Assembly: GCF_003479425.1 (NCBI RefSeq)
Contig: NZ_QUHC01000002.1
Coordinates: 372,001-436,000, forward strand
DNA: 64,000 nucleotides
Direction of reading: 5' to 3'
From: Odoribacter sp. AF15-53
GTDB lineage: Bacteria > Bacteroidota > Bacteroidia > Bacteroidales > Marinifilaceae
The notes under the pieces were generated by a model. It saw only the letters and a program-made list of their open reading frames with translations. It had not been told where the DNA came from and searched no databases. Of this stretch, positions 55,784 to 64,000 are shown piece after piece. Numbering within the stretch: position 1 is the stretch's first letter; each line of letters starts with the position of its first letter. Made by a program: the position numbers and the translations under genes.

Positions 55784-56829
55784 TGAAAATCGTTCTATTC
55801 TGCGAGCAAAAATACGCGATTAACATCCTGCAACCCCTTGAAGTGGAAGCCGTCAAAGAAGGCGGGCATAACGTGTTGTGGTACGTGCAATCCAAGAACA
55901 TTCCCGACTTCCCGCTGAAAGACGAGGTAAAATGGACCGACAGCATACAGGAAATCTATGATTTCTCCCCGGAAGTCATTTTCGTACCCTGCAACATTGT
56001 ACCATACTATCTGCCCGGCGTGAAAATTCAAATCTTTCACGGCTACGCAGCCGAGAAAAAAGATCACTGGGTCATCCGTCGTTATTTCGACACCTACTTC
56101 ACACAAGGCCCCTTTTTCACACGAGGATTCAACGCTCTCGCCAAGAAATACAAAGACTTCGAGGTCGTGGAAACGGGATGGCCCCGGCAGGATTGGATAT
56201 ACGCCAACCTGCATACATTCGACCCGGAGAAAGAGGCCCTGCTCCAAAAACACGGTAAAAGCAAGCTAGCACTGTATGCCCCGACTTTTTCCCCTTCCCT
56301 GACCTCACTCCCTTTTATCAAAGAAGGACTGATCAAGCTGGTTGAGGAAAAGGATGTTCTACTGATCTTGAAATTCCACCCGTTGACCCGCATCGAATGG
56401 ATGAACGAGTACAAGGAACTGGCAGAAAAACACGAGCACATCCTTTGGGTAGAAGATCACAACATCACCAAATATCAAATCATGGCCGACGTGATGATCA
56501 GCGATACTTCTTCCACCGTGTACGAATTCCTGTTACTGGATAAACCGGTTATCACGTACAAAACCATTGCCAAGGATATCTATTGGCTGGATATACAACA
56601 ACCGGAAGAACTACCCGAAGCGTTTGACCGGGTATTACATGATGAAGCGTATATATCCAAACGGAAATGGATCATCGACAACTATGATCCTTATCTTGAC
56701 GGCCAAGTATGCCACCGGATGCTGGATGCCGCTAGAGACTATATCGCCCGTCACGGTGTCCCCCAAAAACGAAAACTAAATCTTTGGAGAAAATACACCA
56801 GTATCAAGAAATTCGGGAAGATAAAATAG
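55783..56829 (+). CDS. CDP-glycerol glycerophosphotransferase-family protein
   Basis: 348 residues. IQIFHGYAAEKKDHWVIRRY marks the acceptor side. The donor domain has KLALYAPTFSPSLTSLPFIK, LLILKFHPLTRIEWM and DVMISDTSSTVYEFLLLDKP followed by VIT. It resembles the protein at 48361 and the remnant at 53084, and is the third gene of the segment D operon. It presumably transfers the group activated by the LicC-like enzyme to a surface glycan; the donor need not be CDP-glycerol. Confidence 0.88.
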   Translation: MKIVLFCEQKYAINILQPLEVEAVKEGGHNVLWYVQSKNIPDFPLKDEVKWTDSIQEIYDFSPEVIFVPCNIVPYYLPGVKIQIFHGYAAEKKDHWVIRRYFDTYFTQGPFFTRGFNALAKKYKDFEVVETGWPRQDWIYANLHTFDPEKEALLQKHGKSKLALYAPTFSPSLTSLPFIKEGLIKLVEEKDVLLILKFHPLTRIEWMNEYKELAEKHEHILWVEDHNITKYQIMADVMISDTSSTVYEFLLLDKPVITYKTIAKDIYWLDIQQPEELPEAFDRVLHDEAYISKRKWIIDNYDPYLDGQVCHRMLDAARDYIARHGVPQKRKLNLWRKYTSIKKFGKIK

Positions 56830-56830
56830 A

Positions 56831-56880
56831 AAAAACTGCAAAGTCATAAGATTCATGAATCTTATGACTTTGCAGTTTTT
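56831..56880. terminator. Bidirectional terminator, perfect 50-bp palindrome
   Basis: Two 25-base arms (AAAAACTGCAAAGTC... and its exact complement) meet without a mismatch at 56855/56856, with T-runs on both sides. It ends both the segment D operon and the convergent kinase gene; the kinase's last codons and stop (56862-56864) lie inside it. Confidence 0.95.
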
Positions 56881-57605
56881 TTCGCTTTCCGCCTGCGCAC
56901 TTGTTCGTCATGAGCGTGAGTCCACTCTTTCAGTAAACGGGTCATTTCCACCGCATCCGAATGCGTCAACCGGGCATACTCATCCGCGATAACATCAATC
57001 ATATCATCCGTGGCATTCAGGCGATAGAAATTCTTTAACCCTACAAACGGTGAAATATTCATAAATTTTATCCGGTTCAAATCAACCAACATAAATTTCA
57101 CACCTTCATCCTCCCTACGTATCAACGTGTTCCCCGGAGAATGATCAATAAAATAGATTGATTGTGAATGAAAATGATAGGTAAATTTTGTAAATTCCCG
57201 CAAGATAAATTCCAGATCCGCGGGACGTTCTATCCGAAGATCACGAAAAGTATAATCATACTCCTCCTGCCGGGAAATATAAAAACTCCGGGTTACCCCC
57301 CAGATATTACGATACACGATATAAGCTACCGGCTCCGGAGTATCAACACCCCGTTCCAACAACATATTCGCGTATTCAAACGAGCGCACAGCCTTTCCTT
57401 TCCGAAGATAAGCGTATGCGAATTGATTAACAATATTAGGCTTCTTGAAAGACTTCACGTTAAAACGCTGCCCTTCAACCTCCAGAATTTTAATCACGTT
57501 CCGATTATTTTCAATCACCTCCCCTTCCTCGTCAAAACGACGGGGAATATCCAGAATAACCTTCTCCAGTGATTTATATTTCGGATTAATACGGCAATCC
57601 ATCAT
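56862..57605 (-). CDS. Kdo/WaaP-family lipopolysaccharide kinase-like protein
   Basis: 247 residues of the protein-kinase-like InaA/WaaP fold. The conserved Lys lies in FNVKSFKKPN, catalytic Asp in YFIDHSPGNTLI and the metal Asp in FMLVDLNRIKFM. It probably phosphorylates a sugar of the LPS core. It follows folA with a 4-bp overlap, which is an odd functional pairing but implies cotranscription. The C-terminal codons form part of a terminator palindrome. Confidence 0.88.
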   Translation of the reverse strand: MMDCRINPKYKSLEKVILDIPRRFDEEGEVIENNRNVIKILEVEGQRFNVKSFKKPNIVNQFAYAYLRKGKAVRSFEYANMLLERGVDTPEPVAYIVYRNIWGVTRSFYISRQEEYDYTFRDLRIERPADLEFILREFTKFTYHFHSQSIYFIDHSPGNTLIRREDEGVKFMLVDLNRIKFMNISPFVGLKNFYRLNATDDMIDVIADEYARLTHSDAVEMTRLLKEWTHAHDEQVRRRKAKKTAKS

Positions 57606-58090
57606 TTCACCCGCTCGTAATTTATAAACGTGTAATCACATTCGTTTTTCTCGTCCGCCTGACAAGCTTCACGAGAAACTTCCTTCCACACTTCCGGGTC
57701 AACCGATGGGATCACCGTATCCCCTTCACACACCTGATGCACCACGGTCAGGTACAAACGATCGGCTTTATCCCATAATTTCTTGTAAATCATCCCACCC
57801 CCGGTCACAAATACCTCATCTTCATCCTTCGTCAATTCCAACGCTTCCTCCACGCTATGAACCACCTCACACCCCACGGCTTGAAACTCCGGATTTCGCG
57901 AAATCACGATATTTCTCCTGTTTGGCAAAGCCCGACCTATCGACTCGAAAGTCTTTCGTCCCATTAATATCGTATGCCCTGTCGTCAATGACTTGAAACG
58001 CTTCAAATCAGCCGACAACCTCCATATCAACCCGTTATCTCTCCCGATAACATTATTCTCTGCCGTCGCTACTATTATTGATAAAACCAT
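57602..58090 (-). CDS. folA: Dihydrofolate reductase
   Basis: 162 residues. LSIIVATAENNVIGRDNGLI then WRLSADLKRFKSLT, GHTILMGRKTFESIG, and EVFVTGGGMIYKKLWDKADR are the DHFR landmarks, with the catalytic acidic residue in the ADLKRFK helix. It regenerates tetrahydrofolate from the dihydrofolate made by thymidylate synthase, whose gene lies upstream on the same strand. Confidence 0.98.
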   Translation of the reverse strand: MVLSIIVATAENNVIGRDNGLIWRLSADLKRFKSLTTGHTILMGRKTFESIGRALPNRRNIVISRNPEFQAVGCEVVHSVEEALELTKDEDEVFVTGGGMIYKKLWDKADRLYLTVVHQVCEGDTVIPSVDPEVWKEVSREACQADEKNECDYTFINYERVK

Positions 58091-58261
58091 GTACTAATTT
58101 TAAATTTAATGATTTTAGATTTTAGATTCGACCAATTCCGTGATTTCAAGATTTCAAATTAAGTGATTCCTACTCTCAGTTCTCACACCTTTTTTATAAT
58201 CACCCAATCATTGAAACAACAATCTCTGAATCTATTCATCTTTTATTTTTTAGCTTTTAAC
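58091..58261. repeat. Gap between thyA and folA with repeat words
   Basis: Contains GATTTTAGATTTTAGATT, ATTTCAAGATTTCAAATT and AATCACCCAATCATTGAA, similar to the ffh-folD gap. No gene or firm promoter seen. Confidence 0.4.
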
Positions 58262-59056
58262 TTACACGGATATCGCCCCCTTTATATGCGGATGGGGGGT
58301 ATAATCACACAAGGTGAAATCTTCATACTTGAAATCGAAAATACTCTTCACCTCCGGGTTAATCTCCATCCGGGGTAGAGGACGAGGTTCTCGTGATAAT
58401 TGCAACTTCACCTGTTCCATGTGATTCAAATAAATATGCGTATCCCCCAACGTGTGTACAAACTCTCCGGGTTTCAACCCGCACACTTGGGCCATCATCA
58501 GGGTCAACAAGGCATACGAGGCGATATTAAACGGAACCCCCAAGAAAGTATCGGCACTACGCTGGTAAAGCTGGCAAGACAACTTCCCGTTTGCCACATA
58601 AAATTGAAATAACGCGTGGCATGGAGGCAAAGCCATGTTTTCAATATCTCCGGCATTCCACGCACTCACGATCAATCGACGGGAATTCGGACTATGCTTG
58701 ATATCATGCTCGACCTGTGAAATCTGATCCAGAAACGTCCCGTCCGCCTTGGGCCATGAACGCCACTGATAACCATAGATATGTCCCAGATCACCTGCCT
58801 CATCCGCCCACTCGTTCCAGATACTCACGCCATGATCCTGCAAATATTTCACGTTCGTATCCCCGTTCAGGAACCACAACAATTCATATATAATTGATTT
58901 CAAATGCAATTTCTTCGTGGTCAACAAGGGAAATCCCTCTTCCAGATTAAACCGCATCTGATGCCCGAACACGCTAATCGTGCCCGTCCCCGTGCGATCC
59001 TCTTTCACGGTTCCCTCTTTCATTATCCTATCCAGTAAATCCAAATATTGCCTCAT
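58262..59056 (-). CDS. thyA: Thymidylate synthase
   Basis: 264 residues from the ATG at 59056 ([20 protein letters not shown]), identical in length to E. coli ThyA; the 16-residue longer frame is translated repeat [23 protein letters not shown], catalytic Cys in [32 protein letters not shown] and HIYLNHMEQ are present. It converts dUMP to dTMP with methylene-tetrahydrofolate. Confidence 0.99.
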   Translation of the reverse strand: MRQYLDLLDRIMKEGTVKEDRTGTGTISVFGHQMRFNLEEGFPLLTTKKLHLKSIIYELLWFLNGDTNVKYLQDHGVSIWNEWADEAGDLGHIYGYQWRSWPKADGTFLDQISQVEHDIKHSPNSRRLIVSAWNAGDIENMALPPCHALFQFYVANGKLSCQLYQRSADTFLGVPFNIASYALLTLMMAQVCGLKPGEFVHTLGDTHIYLNHMEQVKLQLSREPRPLPRMEINPEVKSIFDFKYEDFTLCDYTPHPHIKGAISV

Positions 59057-59060
59057 AACA

Positions 59061-59088
59061 ATTGAAAATTGAAAATTGAAAATTGAAA
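59061..59088. repeat. Tandem ATTGAAA repeat (four copies) before thyA
   Basis: Four perfect 7-bp units directly upstream of the thyA ATG (minus strand), belonging to the dispersed TTGAAAATT family. Copy number could vary by slippage and alter the thyA leader. Confidence 0.8.
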
Positions 59089-59223
59089 ATGATTCAACGC
59101 TCAATTTGTTTATAGGACAAAGATACCGTTTTAATTTTAGATTTTAGAAGCTGTTTTGAATTCATTCCATGATTTTTTTAAGCATAATTGGGCTTCAAGG
59201 AAATCATTTCAAGATTTCCTCGA

Positions 59224-61080
59224 TTACCAAAATTTCTGTACACCATTTTGATAAGTGAATATCCGTTCTTCAACACCTGTCGTCCAATTTCTAAGCCAGT
59301 ATAATGCATTAGACGAAACATTATCATATTCCAGGTAAAAATCATTAGACATTTTCATCCCCAATGATTTCCAGCCATCCAGATCAAAGTAAAATAATTC
59401 ATAAGTATTATCCGGGTAAATTCCATTACCATCAGACCTGGGCAAACAAACTAACTTAGACAACTTTACGGGATGCCCAAAGTTTATAACCAAAGGGTTA
59501 AATTCATTAAGAACGGTAAAAGTTAACGGATCATCATCAAGCAACATGCTATATTGTTCATCGACCTTAGCTTGTAGTAGGTTTCCGTTTTCATCATAGA
59601 AATAAATCTCGGCAATATGACTTTGTTCCGGAGAATATATTTTATACCATTGATATGTTTTATCTTTTAGATTGTTGACCGAAATAATCTCTTGCAAAGG
59701 TGTTTGTGCAAATTGAAAAACAGTATCGGCATCATTAAACGCTTGGGTAGAAGAGCCTTTAACAAAACATTTTTTCAACCTCTTGAAATAGAAAACCACG
59801 CTATTATAATTCTGAGGGTTCTTTCTAAACAAACGTATTTTTTGTATTTTCCCGGTATCCGGAATCAAATATTCTTTTTCTCCTTTAAAATTTAGAATAA
59901 ACGGGTAATTATATGCCTGTATGTTATCTTTAGTCCTGTAATAAATTGGCAAATACACCGTATTGCGTGTCATTTTTGGGAAACACGCATTTTCATTCTT
60001 AACTTCTCCTATAGCTATGGATTTCCATGATAGATTGTTGAATACGCTTAAATAAACATGCACAGGAGAATCACGAATCATTTTGTTTGCCTCCACTTCT
60101 AAATCCACGGTCGGGCAGTACAAATCAGTAACATCTTTTTTAAAAGGATCGCAAAAGAATTCAGGAATATACTCATCGCCCTTGGGCTTGATAATCTTAT
60201 TTTTTAAAAATGTTTTCCGATATATTTTACCAGGTTTTCGATCAAAAACAAGTTCTAAATGATTTTTATTGAATAGAACAGATGGTTCATTACACCAATA
60301 ATGATAACCATTCCTGTTCGCATAACATGGGATGTAATCGATCATGGCAGGAATACCTAACGACCGTTGTTCAAACAAATTATTTTGCGCATTCAAATAG
60401 CAATCACCAAGAGAATTGATATCCAATAAAGTACGTCTTATTTGGAGATTCATTTGTGTCGACTCTTTCAACTTGAATTTAGCTATCAATCCGGATAAAG
60501 AATTGGTAAAATAGTCTCCTACCTTTTCCGATGGCATGTTAGAAGCGTAAACGTGCAGGGAATCTCGCCAAAGATCCAGTCGTTCATTCTCAAAACGGTA
60601 TGGCAAAACATACTCCAAGAATTCATCAAAAGCGATCATGTCGAGCCACGAATATTTATATAGTAACTCGAATGACAAATCTATATGACGGATTAGAAAA
60701 TCCGACGTGATATAGCGTAAATCTTCTTGAATCTGGGAATCTTCACCCGAAGATACAAAATGAGATAAACTAATATCCAATATTTTTTTATAGTAATAAG
60801 AACTGATAGAATCTTTATCAATTATTTCTCGATAATGATCTATAGTTTTACCTCTTAACGTGTAATGTCCCGGCATATTCTCGATAAGGAATTCCGCGGC
60901 TTTCAATTTTAAACTATCATCACATGCTGAATAGTGCTTTAGTACTTTTTCCAGTTCACACCTGTTCTCCCCGCTCAACACAAGAGCTTCTTCCAATTTG
61001 GATGGGGTAAATGTACAACAATTCATTATCGTGATAAGTATATAACAAAAGAGAATTTCATGCAAATAATATCGTTTCAT
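59224..61080 (-). CDS. Transglutaminase-like lipoprotein, function unknown
   Basis: 618 residues with a signal ending in a Cys pair (ILITIMNCC). The middle has a transglutaminase-like active-site pattern: LGDCYLNAQNNLFEQRSLGI then PAMIDYIPCY and NGYHYWC, supplying candidate Cys and His residues. The C-terminal 130 residues look like a beta-sandwich (discoidin-like). Such large Bacteroidota lipoproteins are of unknown role; activity could be peptidase-like. A 25-bp gap separates it from the ligase gene upstream. Confidence 0.6.
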   Translation of the reverse strand: MKRYYLHEILFCYILITIMNCCTFTPSKLEEALVLSGENRCELEKVLKHYSACDDSLKLKAAEFLIENMPGHYTLRGKTIDHYREIIDKDSISSYYYKKILDISLSHFVSSGEDSQIQEDLRYITSDFLIRHIDLSFELLYKYSWLDMIAFDEFLEYVLPYRFENERLDLWRDSLHVYASNMPSEKVGDYFTNSLSGLIAKFKLKESTQMNLQIRRTLLDINSLGDCYLNAQNNLFEQRSLGIPAMIDYIPCYANRNGYHYWCNEPSVLFNKNHLELVFDRKPGKIYRKTFLKNKIIKPKGDEYIPEFFCDPFKKDVTDLYCPTVDLEVEANKMIRDSPVHVYLSVFNNLSWKSIAIGEVKNENACFPKMTRNTVYLPIYYRTKDNIQAYNYPFILNFKGEKEYLIPDTGKIQKIRLFRKNPQNYNSVVFYFKRLKKCFVKGSSTQAFNDADTVFQFAQTPLQEIISVNNLKDKTYQWYKIYSPEQSHIAEIYFYDENGNLLQAKVDEQYSMLLDDDPLTFTVLNEFNPLVINFGHPVKLSKLVCLPRSDGNGIYPDNTYELFYFDLDGWKSLGMKMSNDFYLEYDNVSSNALYWLRNWTTGVEERIFTYQNGVQKFW

Positions 61081-61105
61081 AGCTCTCGTTTTTCAAAACT
61101 TGTTA

Positions 61106-62830
61106 TTATTGTTTTTGTATATATTCTCGTGCTTCCTTTCTAGCTTTTAGAACCACGTTATTGACAACACGCACGGGCATAGAAATAATCTCTTTGCTCA
61201 ATCTTGTACATTCTTCCCTATTTCCTTCTGCTTTATTCACGAGCAACAACCCGTACGTTGGAGATATATGATTAGGAGTCATTTTTTTAGCATACAAAAA
61301 ACAATCACGAGCCGAATCAAGCTCTTGCTTGTACAGGTAAATCATTCCTAAATCACATAAAAGAGAAGAAGTCGGGGCAATATTTAATAACAATTTTTTA
61401 GCTTGCAGGGATGCGTTTATTTGATCGTGTTTTAAATATTGCTCACTTAATAGATAAAGAAAGTTTTTGTTATGCCTCATAAATGAATAATCTTTCGAGT
61501 TATCCCGGATATAATCACCATTTTTTAAAGAGTTGTATGCATGATTATACATCTGGTAAGATTTTACATTAAAAAAAATCCCGAAACCGACTACTCCCAG
61601 TAATAAAATCGTTGTCGACTTTTTCAAGATGAATTCAATGAATGGTTTTCTATCTTTTCCTAAAATGCCTATAAACACCGGAAAACATACTTTTATTGGA
61701 AAAATGGAGGATGGATAAGAAAACAGAGCGAATACGAATAAAGTGATCAAGCCTAGGCGGGCCACAAGCCCGTGTTTTATATTGTCCGTACCACGAAACG
61801 CATAAATGAGCAATCCGCTAAACAAAAGTAAACCGACAAGACCTTGTTCACAACTAACATGAATGAATTCGTTAAATGCAAGCATGTTATTATCCGCAAT
61901 TAACGCCTCATTTCCCCCAACATGCTCATCTAAATAACATGCTTGACAAGGCATATAATTAGCGGCAAAACTCCCTATTCCATGCCCGAACACCGGGGCA
62001 TCTTTTATCATGAACAGGCTCGAATTCCACGTTAATACCCGTACATCGGCTGATGCTTTTTTATAATAATATAAAGAGATCATCATAACGATGATTAAGA
62101 TGCAAAACGATAATTTAATGTACCAATGTCGATAAAAAGGGCGATTGAAATAATTATTTGCGAATAAAAGACAAATCGGTACGATTACTGCTAACCAGGC
62201 CGCTCTTGAATCAGACAAGAGTAGAGCAACAATTTGAATGAATAGAATACATGGAAAGAATATATTTCCTTTAGTGATAGAATATTGTTTTGCTCTCCAC
62301 ATGAAAAGCCCTACAACAATAGATAAAGCGAGGAAACCACCGTAATGCCCCGGGTTTGAAAAACTTCCCGTTATTTTAAAGATTACATGATTTGACTCCA
62401 GTAAATTGACATATTGAAGCACTCCAATAACAGCCTGTATCGTCCCTCCCAACAACAAGGACACATATAGCACCCGTAGAAATTTATATTCAAGTAACCT
62501 AACCAAAACATATATAATAACCAACCCGAACCACTCACATACAATCACCGGGTTAAATATTACGTCCGAAACCATCATCCTTAAAACTCCATAACATATA
62601 TATAAAGCAAAACAGACATCCACGATATTTATCTTCAACTTGGTATTTTTAAAACCTTTGTAGCACAACCAGTATATAAATATCGTAGAACATATTAAAC
62701 TGGTCAAGAATATCGGTATCACCCCGTCCAAATCACTAAAGTTGCTAGAAATAACCGGCAGGAATGCCAACATACACCCGAGTACAACAGAGAGCGTGTA
62801 ATTCAAATAATTATGGGGGATATTTTCCAT
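61106..62830 (-). CDS. O-antigen ligase-like membrane protein with C-terminal TPR repeats
   Basis: 574 residues. About twelve hydrophobic spans cover residues 10-420, with a Wzy_C-type loop (SLFMIKDAPVFGHGIGSFAA) and VSCEQGLVGLLLFSGLLIYA. The tail has TPR-like units (LCDLGMIYLYKQELDSARDC and YGLLLVNKAEGN). This architecture occurs in PglL/WaaL-type ligases, including protein O-glycosylation ligases. The acceptor is unknown. It is only distantly like the two ligases at 43.7-46.3 kb. Confidence 0.85.
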   Translation of the reverse strand: MENIPHNYLNYTLSVVLGCMLAFLPVISSNFSDLDGVIPIFLTSLICSTIFIYWLCYKGFKNTKLKINIVDVCFALYICYGVLRMMVSDVIFNPVIVCEWFGLVIIYVLVRLLEYKFLRVLYVSLLLGGTIQAVIGVLQYVNLLESNHVIFKITGSFSNPGHYGGFLALSIVVGLFMWRAKQYSITKGNIFFPCILFIQIVALLLSDSRAAWLAVIVPICLLFANNYFNRPFYRHWYIKLSFCILIIVMMISLYYYKKASADVRVLTWNSSLFMIKDAPVFGHGIGSFAANYMPCQACYLDEHVGGNEALIADNNMLAFNEFIHVSCEQGLVGLLLFSGLLIYAFRGTDNIKHGLVARLGLITLFVFALFSYPSSIFPIKVCFPVFIGILGKDRKPFIEFILKKSTTILLLGVVGFGIFFNVKSYQMYNHAYNSLKNGDYIRDNSKDYSFMRHNKNFLYLLSEQYLKHDQINASLQAKKLLLNIAPTSSLLCDLGMIYLYKQELDSARDCFLYAKKMTPNHISPTYGLLLVNKAEGNREECTRLSKEIISMPVRVVNNVVLKARKEAREYIQKQ

Positions 62831-62944
62831 CTAAAAAGGAATTTAGAAGTATCAATGGTATTCCGTGGATGAGTATATTTTTTATTCAATTTCATATTTA
62901 TATCTACCACGAGCAACATTACTCGTGATAGATATTTTCCTATA

Positions 62945-63493
62945 TCACTTTAAATCTTTCATAAAAGTAATGACAACCATAAATTTGAGATTTTTAATCT
63001 TGCGATCGGATTCGGATATATTCAATTTTAATATCTTCTTAAACTTAGTTTCCAGTTGAAACAACCTGTCAGGGGCAAATTTTGATAAAACAGGATTATC
63101 TTTGCGAAACACGAAATCCAATTCTAGGGCATTACCTGCTTTATCTACTAGCACGTTTACACTCAATGATCCCCGTACAGTTTTTAATTGATTCAACTCC
63201 TGCAACGTTAAAGCATCCTTAAATGCTTGTACAAATTCACTATACTCGTAATTACGAGTGCTTCCCAACCATCTATCCAACGGAACCATGCTACCATCTT
63301 CAAAATACATGTTCGAGAGCGTGTCCTTGTTTTGAATATTTCTCACTCTAATTATACGATTAGGCATAACATCCATGCAATAATAACTGGCGTTTTTTCC
63401 TTTAGTTGTATCACCTGGATGATACAACTCTTGCGCATCTAATCTTACAATCGCCAACATCGACAATAATAATAATAACAATAATGATTTCAT
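62945..63493 (-). CDS. Secreted protein of unknown function
   Basis: 182 residues with a signal peptide (MKSLLLLLLLSMLAIVRLDA). The body shows no enzyme motif. A segment GSLSVNVLVDKAGNALELDF near residue 108 resembles the first strands of a TonB C-terminal-like fold, only loosely. It lies 11 bp downstream of the broken HExxH gene and could be its partner. Confidence 0.6.
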   Translation of the reverse strand: MKSLLLLLLLSMLAIVRLDAQELYHPGDTTKGKNASYYCMDVMPNRIIRVRNIQNKDTLSNMYFEDGSMVPLDRWLGSTRNYEYSEFVQAFKDALTLQELNQLKTVRGSLSVNVLVDKAGNALELDFVFRKDNPVLSKFAPDRLFQLETKFKKILKLNISESDRKIKNLKFMVVITFMKDLK

Positions 63494-63504
63494 AATTCTC
63501 TAAT

Positions 63505-64000
63505 TTAATTTTTGCAATCTTCGGATAGTTTGTTAGCTGTACCAAATGTTCTTGCTGAAGATGATTCCGGATAATCTTTAGCATTATAGGTGGAGTTCTT
63601 TCTCATCTCATCAATCACATAATCATATGTAACATCGAGTCCGCTTTCTTTAGGAATATAACGAATGTCTAATTCTTCATTCAATACCATCATAGCCATC
63701 GTTATTGAATTACTAGGTAATTCTATTCTATTTGTCCTTAAAGCATATCAATATGTAATTAAATGAGCCTCTATCTCCAAATTTAATTTTCCTTGGGGAT
63801 TAGGGGTTTGTTGAGTATGAAATAATTCATGTAATATGGTTACTTCTAGCATATTAATATCGCCAAAACTCTTTACCCTAAATTGTTTTGTATCATGATC
63901 TAATCGTCCGAGAGATTTCAAACTACTATCATAAATTAGTTGAATATTGTTACCGTTTAAAGCTCCAACAAGTCTTCCACCCATACAATCATGGTTGATA
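63505..64000 (-). pseudogene. HExxH metallopeptidase-like gene with in-frame TGA, 5' end outside window
   Basis: The open frame enters from the right edge (INHDC then MGGRLVGALNGNNIQLIYDS) and has the zinc motif VTILHELFHTQQ. It reads EAHLITY and then meets TGA at 63746-63748. The same frame continues YALRTNRIELPSNSITMAMM through to a stop at 63505 (LSEDCKN). The smooth continuation suggests a single nonsense change, perhaps TGG to TGA. The fragment resembles metallopeptidase modules at the ends of large Bacteroidota secreted proteins. The HELFH motif lies before the stop. Confidence 0.65.

Noticed and set aside
63740..63750. TGA recoding (selenocysteine or alternative code)
   Set aside because: No SECIS-like context evident, and TGA serves as a normal stop elsewhere in the window.
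1..64000. tRNA, rRNA, CRISPR array, prophage, IS element or invertase gene
   Set aside because: None was recognised on either strand; the predicted invertase must be encoded outside the window.

Overview
The window is a piece of chromosome from a member of the Bacteroidales, most likely the Odoribacteraceae (Butyricimonas/Odoribacter type). The evidence is a SusC/SusD pair with an STN domain and an ECF-sigma/FecR regulator, DUF3575/DUF5119/Mfa-like/DUF4906 fimbrial genes, GH92, DUF5606, DUF4254 and DUF1573 proteins, and promoters with the Bacteroidota -7 box TAnnTTTG and few Shine-Dalgarno sites. The genus is an inference. No tRNA, rRNA, CRISPR array, IS element or recombinase gene was seen.

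Layout. 1-10.5 kb (minus): ECF sigma, FecR, SusC, SusD, a lipoprotein and a met-zincin protease cut by the left edge; this looks like a protein/peptide-uptake locus rather than a glycan locus. 10.5-19.5 kb: housekeeping genes (SpmAB-like, folD, ffh, an ACT-like protein, a prolyl-tRNA editing protein, a YhcC-type radical SAM protein, ppdK). 19.5-27.8 kb: a fimbrial operon with two fimbrillins, a frameshifted DUF4906 gene and a terminal HU gene. 27.8-35.5 kb: meaB, an HsdR_N-like protein, queA, AMP nucleosidase, DUF1573, yajC, ybbR-like, coaE and djlA-like genes. 35.5-36.5 kb: a decayed sigma/anti-sigma locus and the tail of a radical SAM gene. 36.7-41.3 kb: DUF5606, trmN6-like, a candidate small RNA, a ROK kinase and GH92. 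41.4-57.6 kb: surface-polymer genes, namely an IspD/TarI-like cytidylyltransferase, Wzi, two tandem ligase/polymerases, two glycosyltransferases, two intact CDP-glycerol glycerophosphotransferase-like proteins and one truncated one, sn-glycerol-1-phosphate dehydrogenase with a glycerol-phosphate cytidylyltransferase, GT9 plus DUF4254, an aminotransferase plus LicC-like nucleotidyltransferase, and a WaaP-like kinase. 57.6-64 kb: folA, thyA, a transglutaminase-like lipoprotein, a TPR-bearing ligase, and a broken HExxH gene at the right edge.

The main find is a family of four short segments (about 19.9, 29.4, 48.1 and 53.7 kb). Each is bounded by a pair of 22-bp imperfect palindromes whose half-site is close to TCAWTAAACG, with centres 137-147 bp apart. 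In each pair the central dinucleotides match only when the sites are read as inverted repeats (AT/AT, AA/TT, TT/AA, AT/AT). In all four, a -7 box lies 4-6 bp inside one site and points outward. These are the marks of promoter-inversion switches worked by a serine invertase encoded elsewhere. As sequenced, the fimbrial switch points away from the fimbrial operon (OFF). The 48.1-kb switch lies between divergent polysaccharide genes and points at the glycerophosphotransferase. The 53.7-kb switch points at the aminotransferase/nucleotidyltransferase/phosphotransferase trio. The 29.4-kb switch has no evident target. The inferred picture is a phase-variable cell surface in which fimbriae and polyol-phosphate or amino-alcohol-phosphate decorations are switched by one recombinase.
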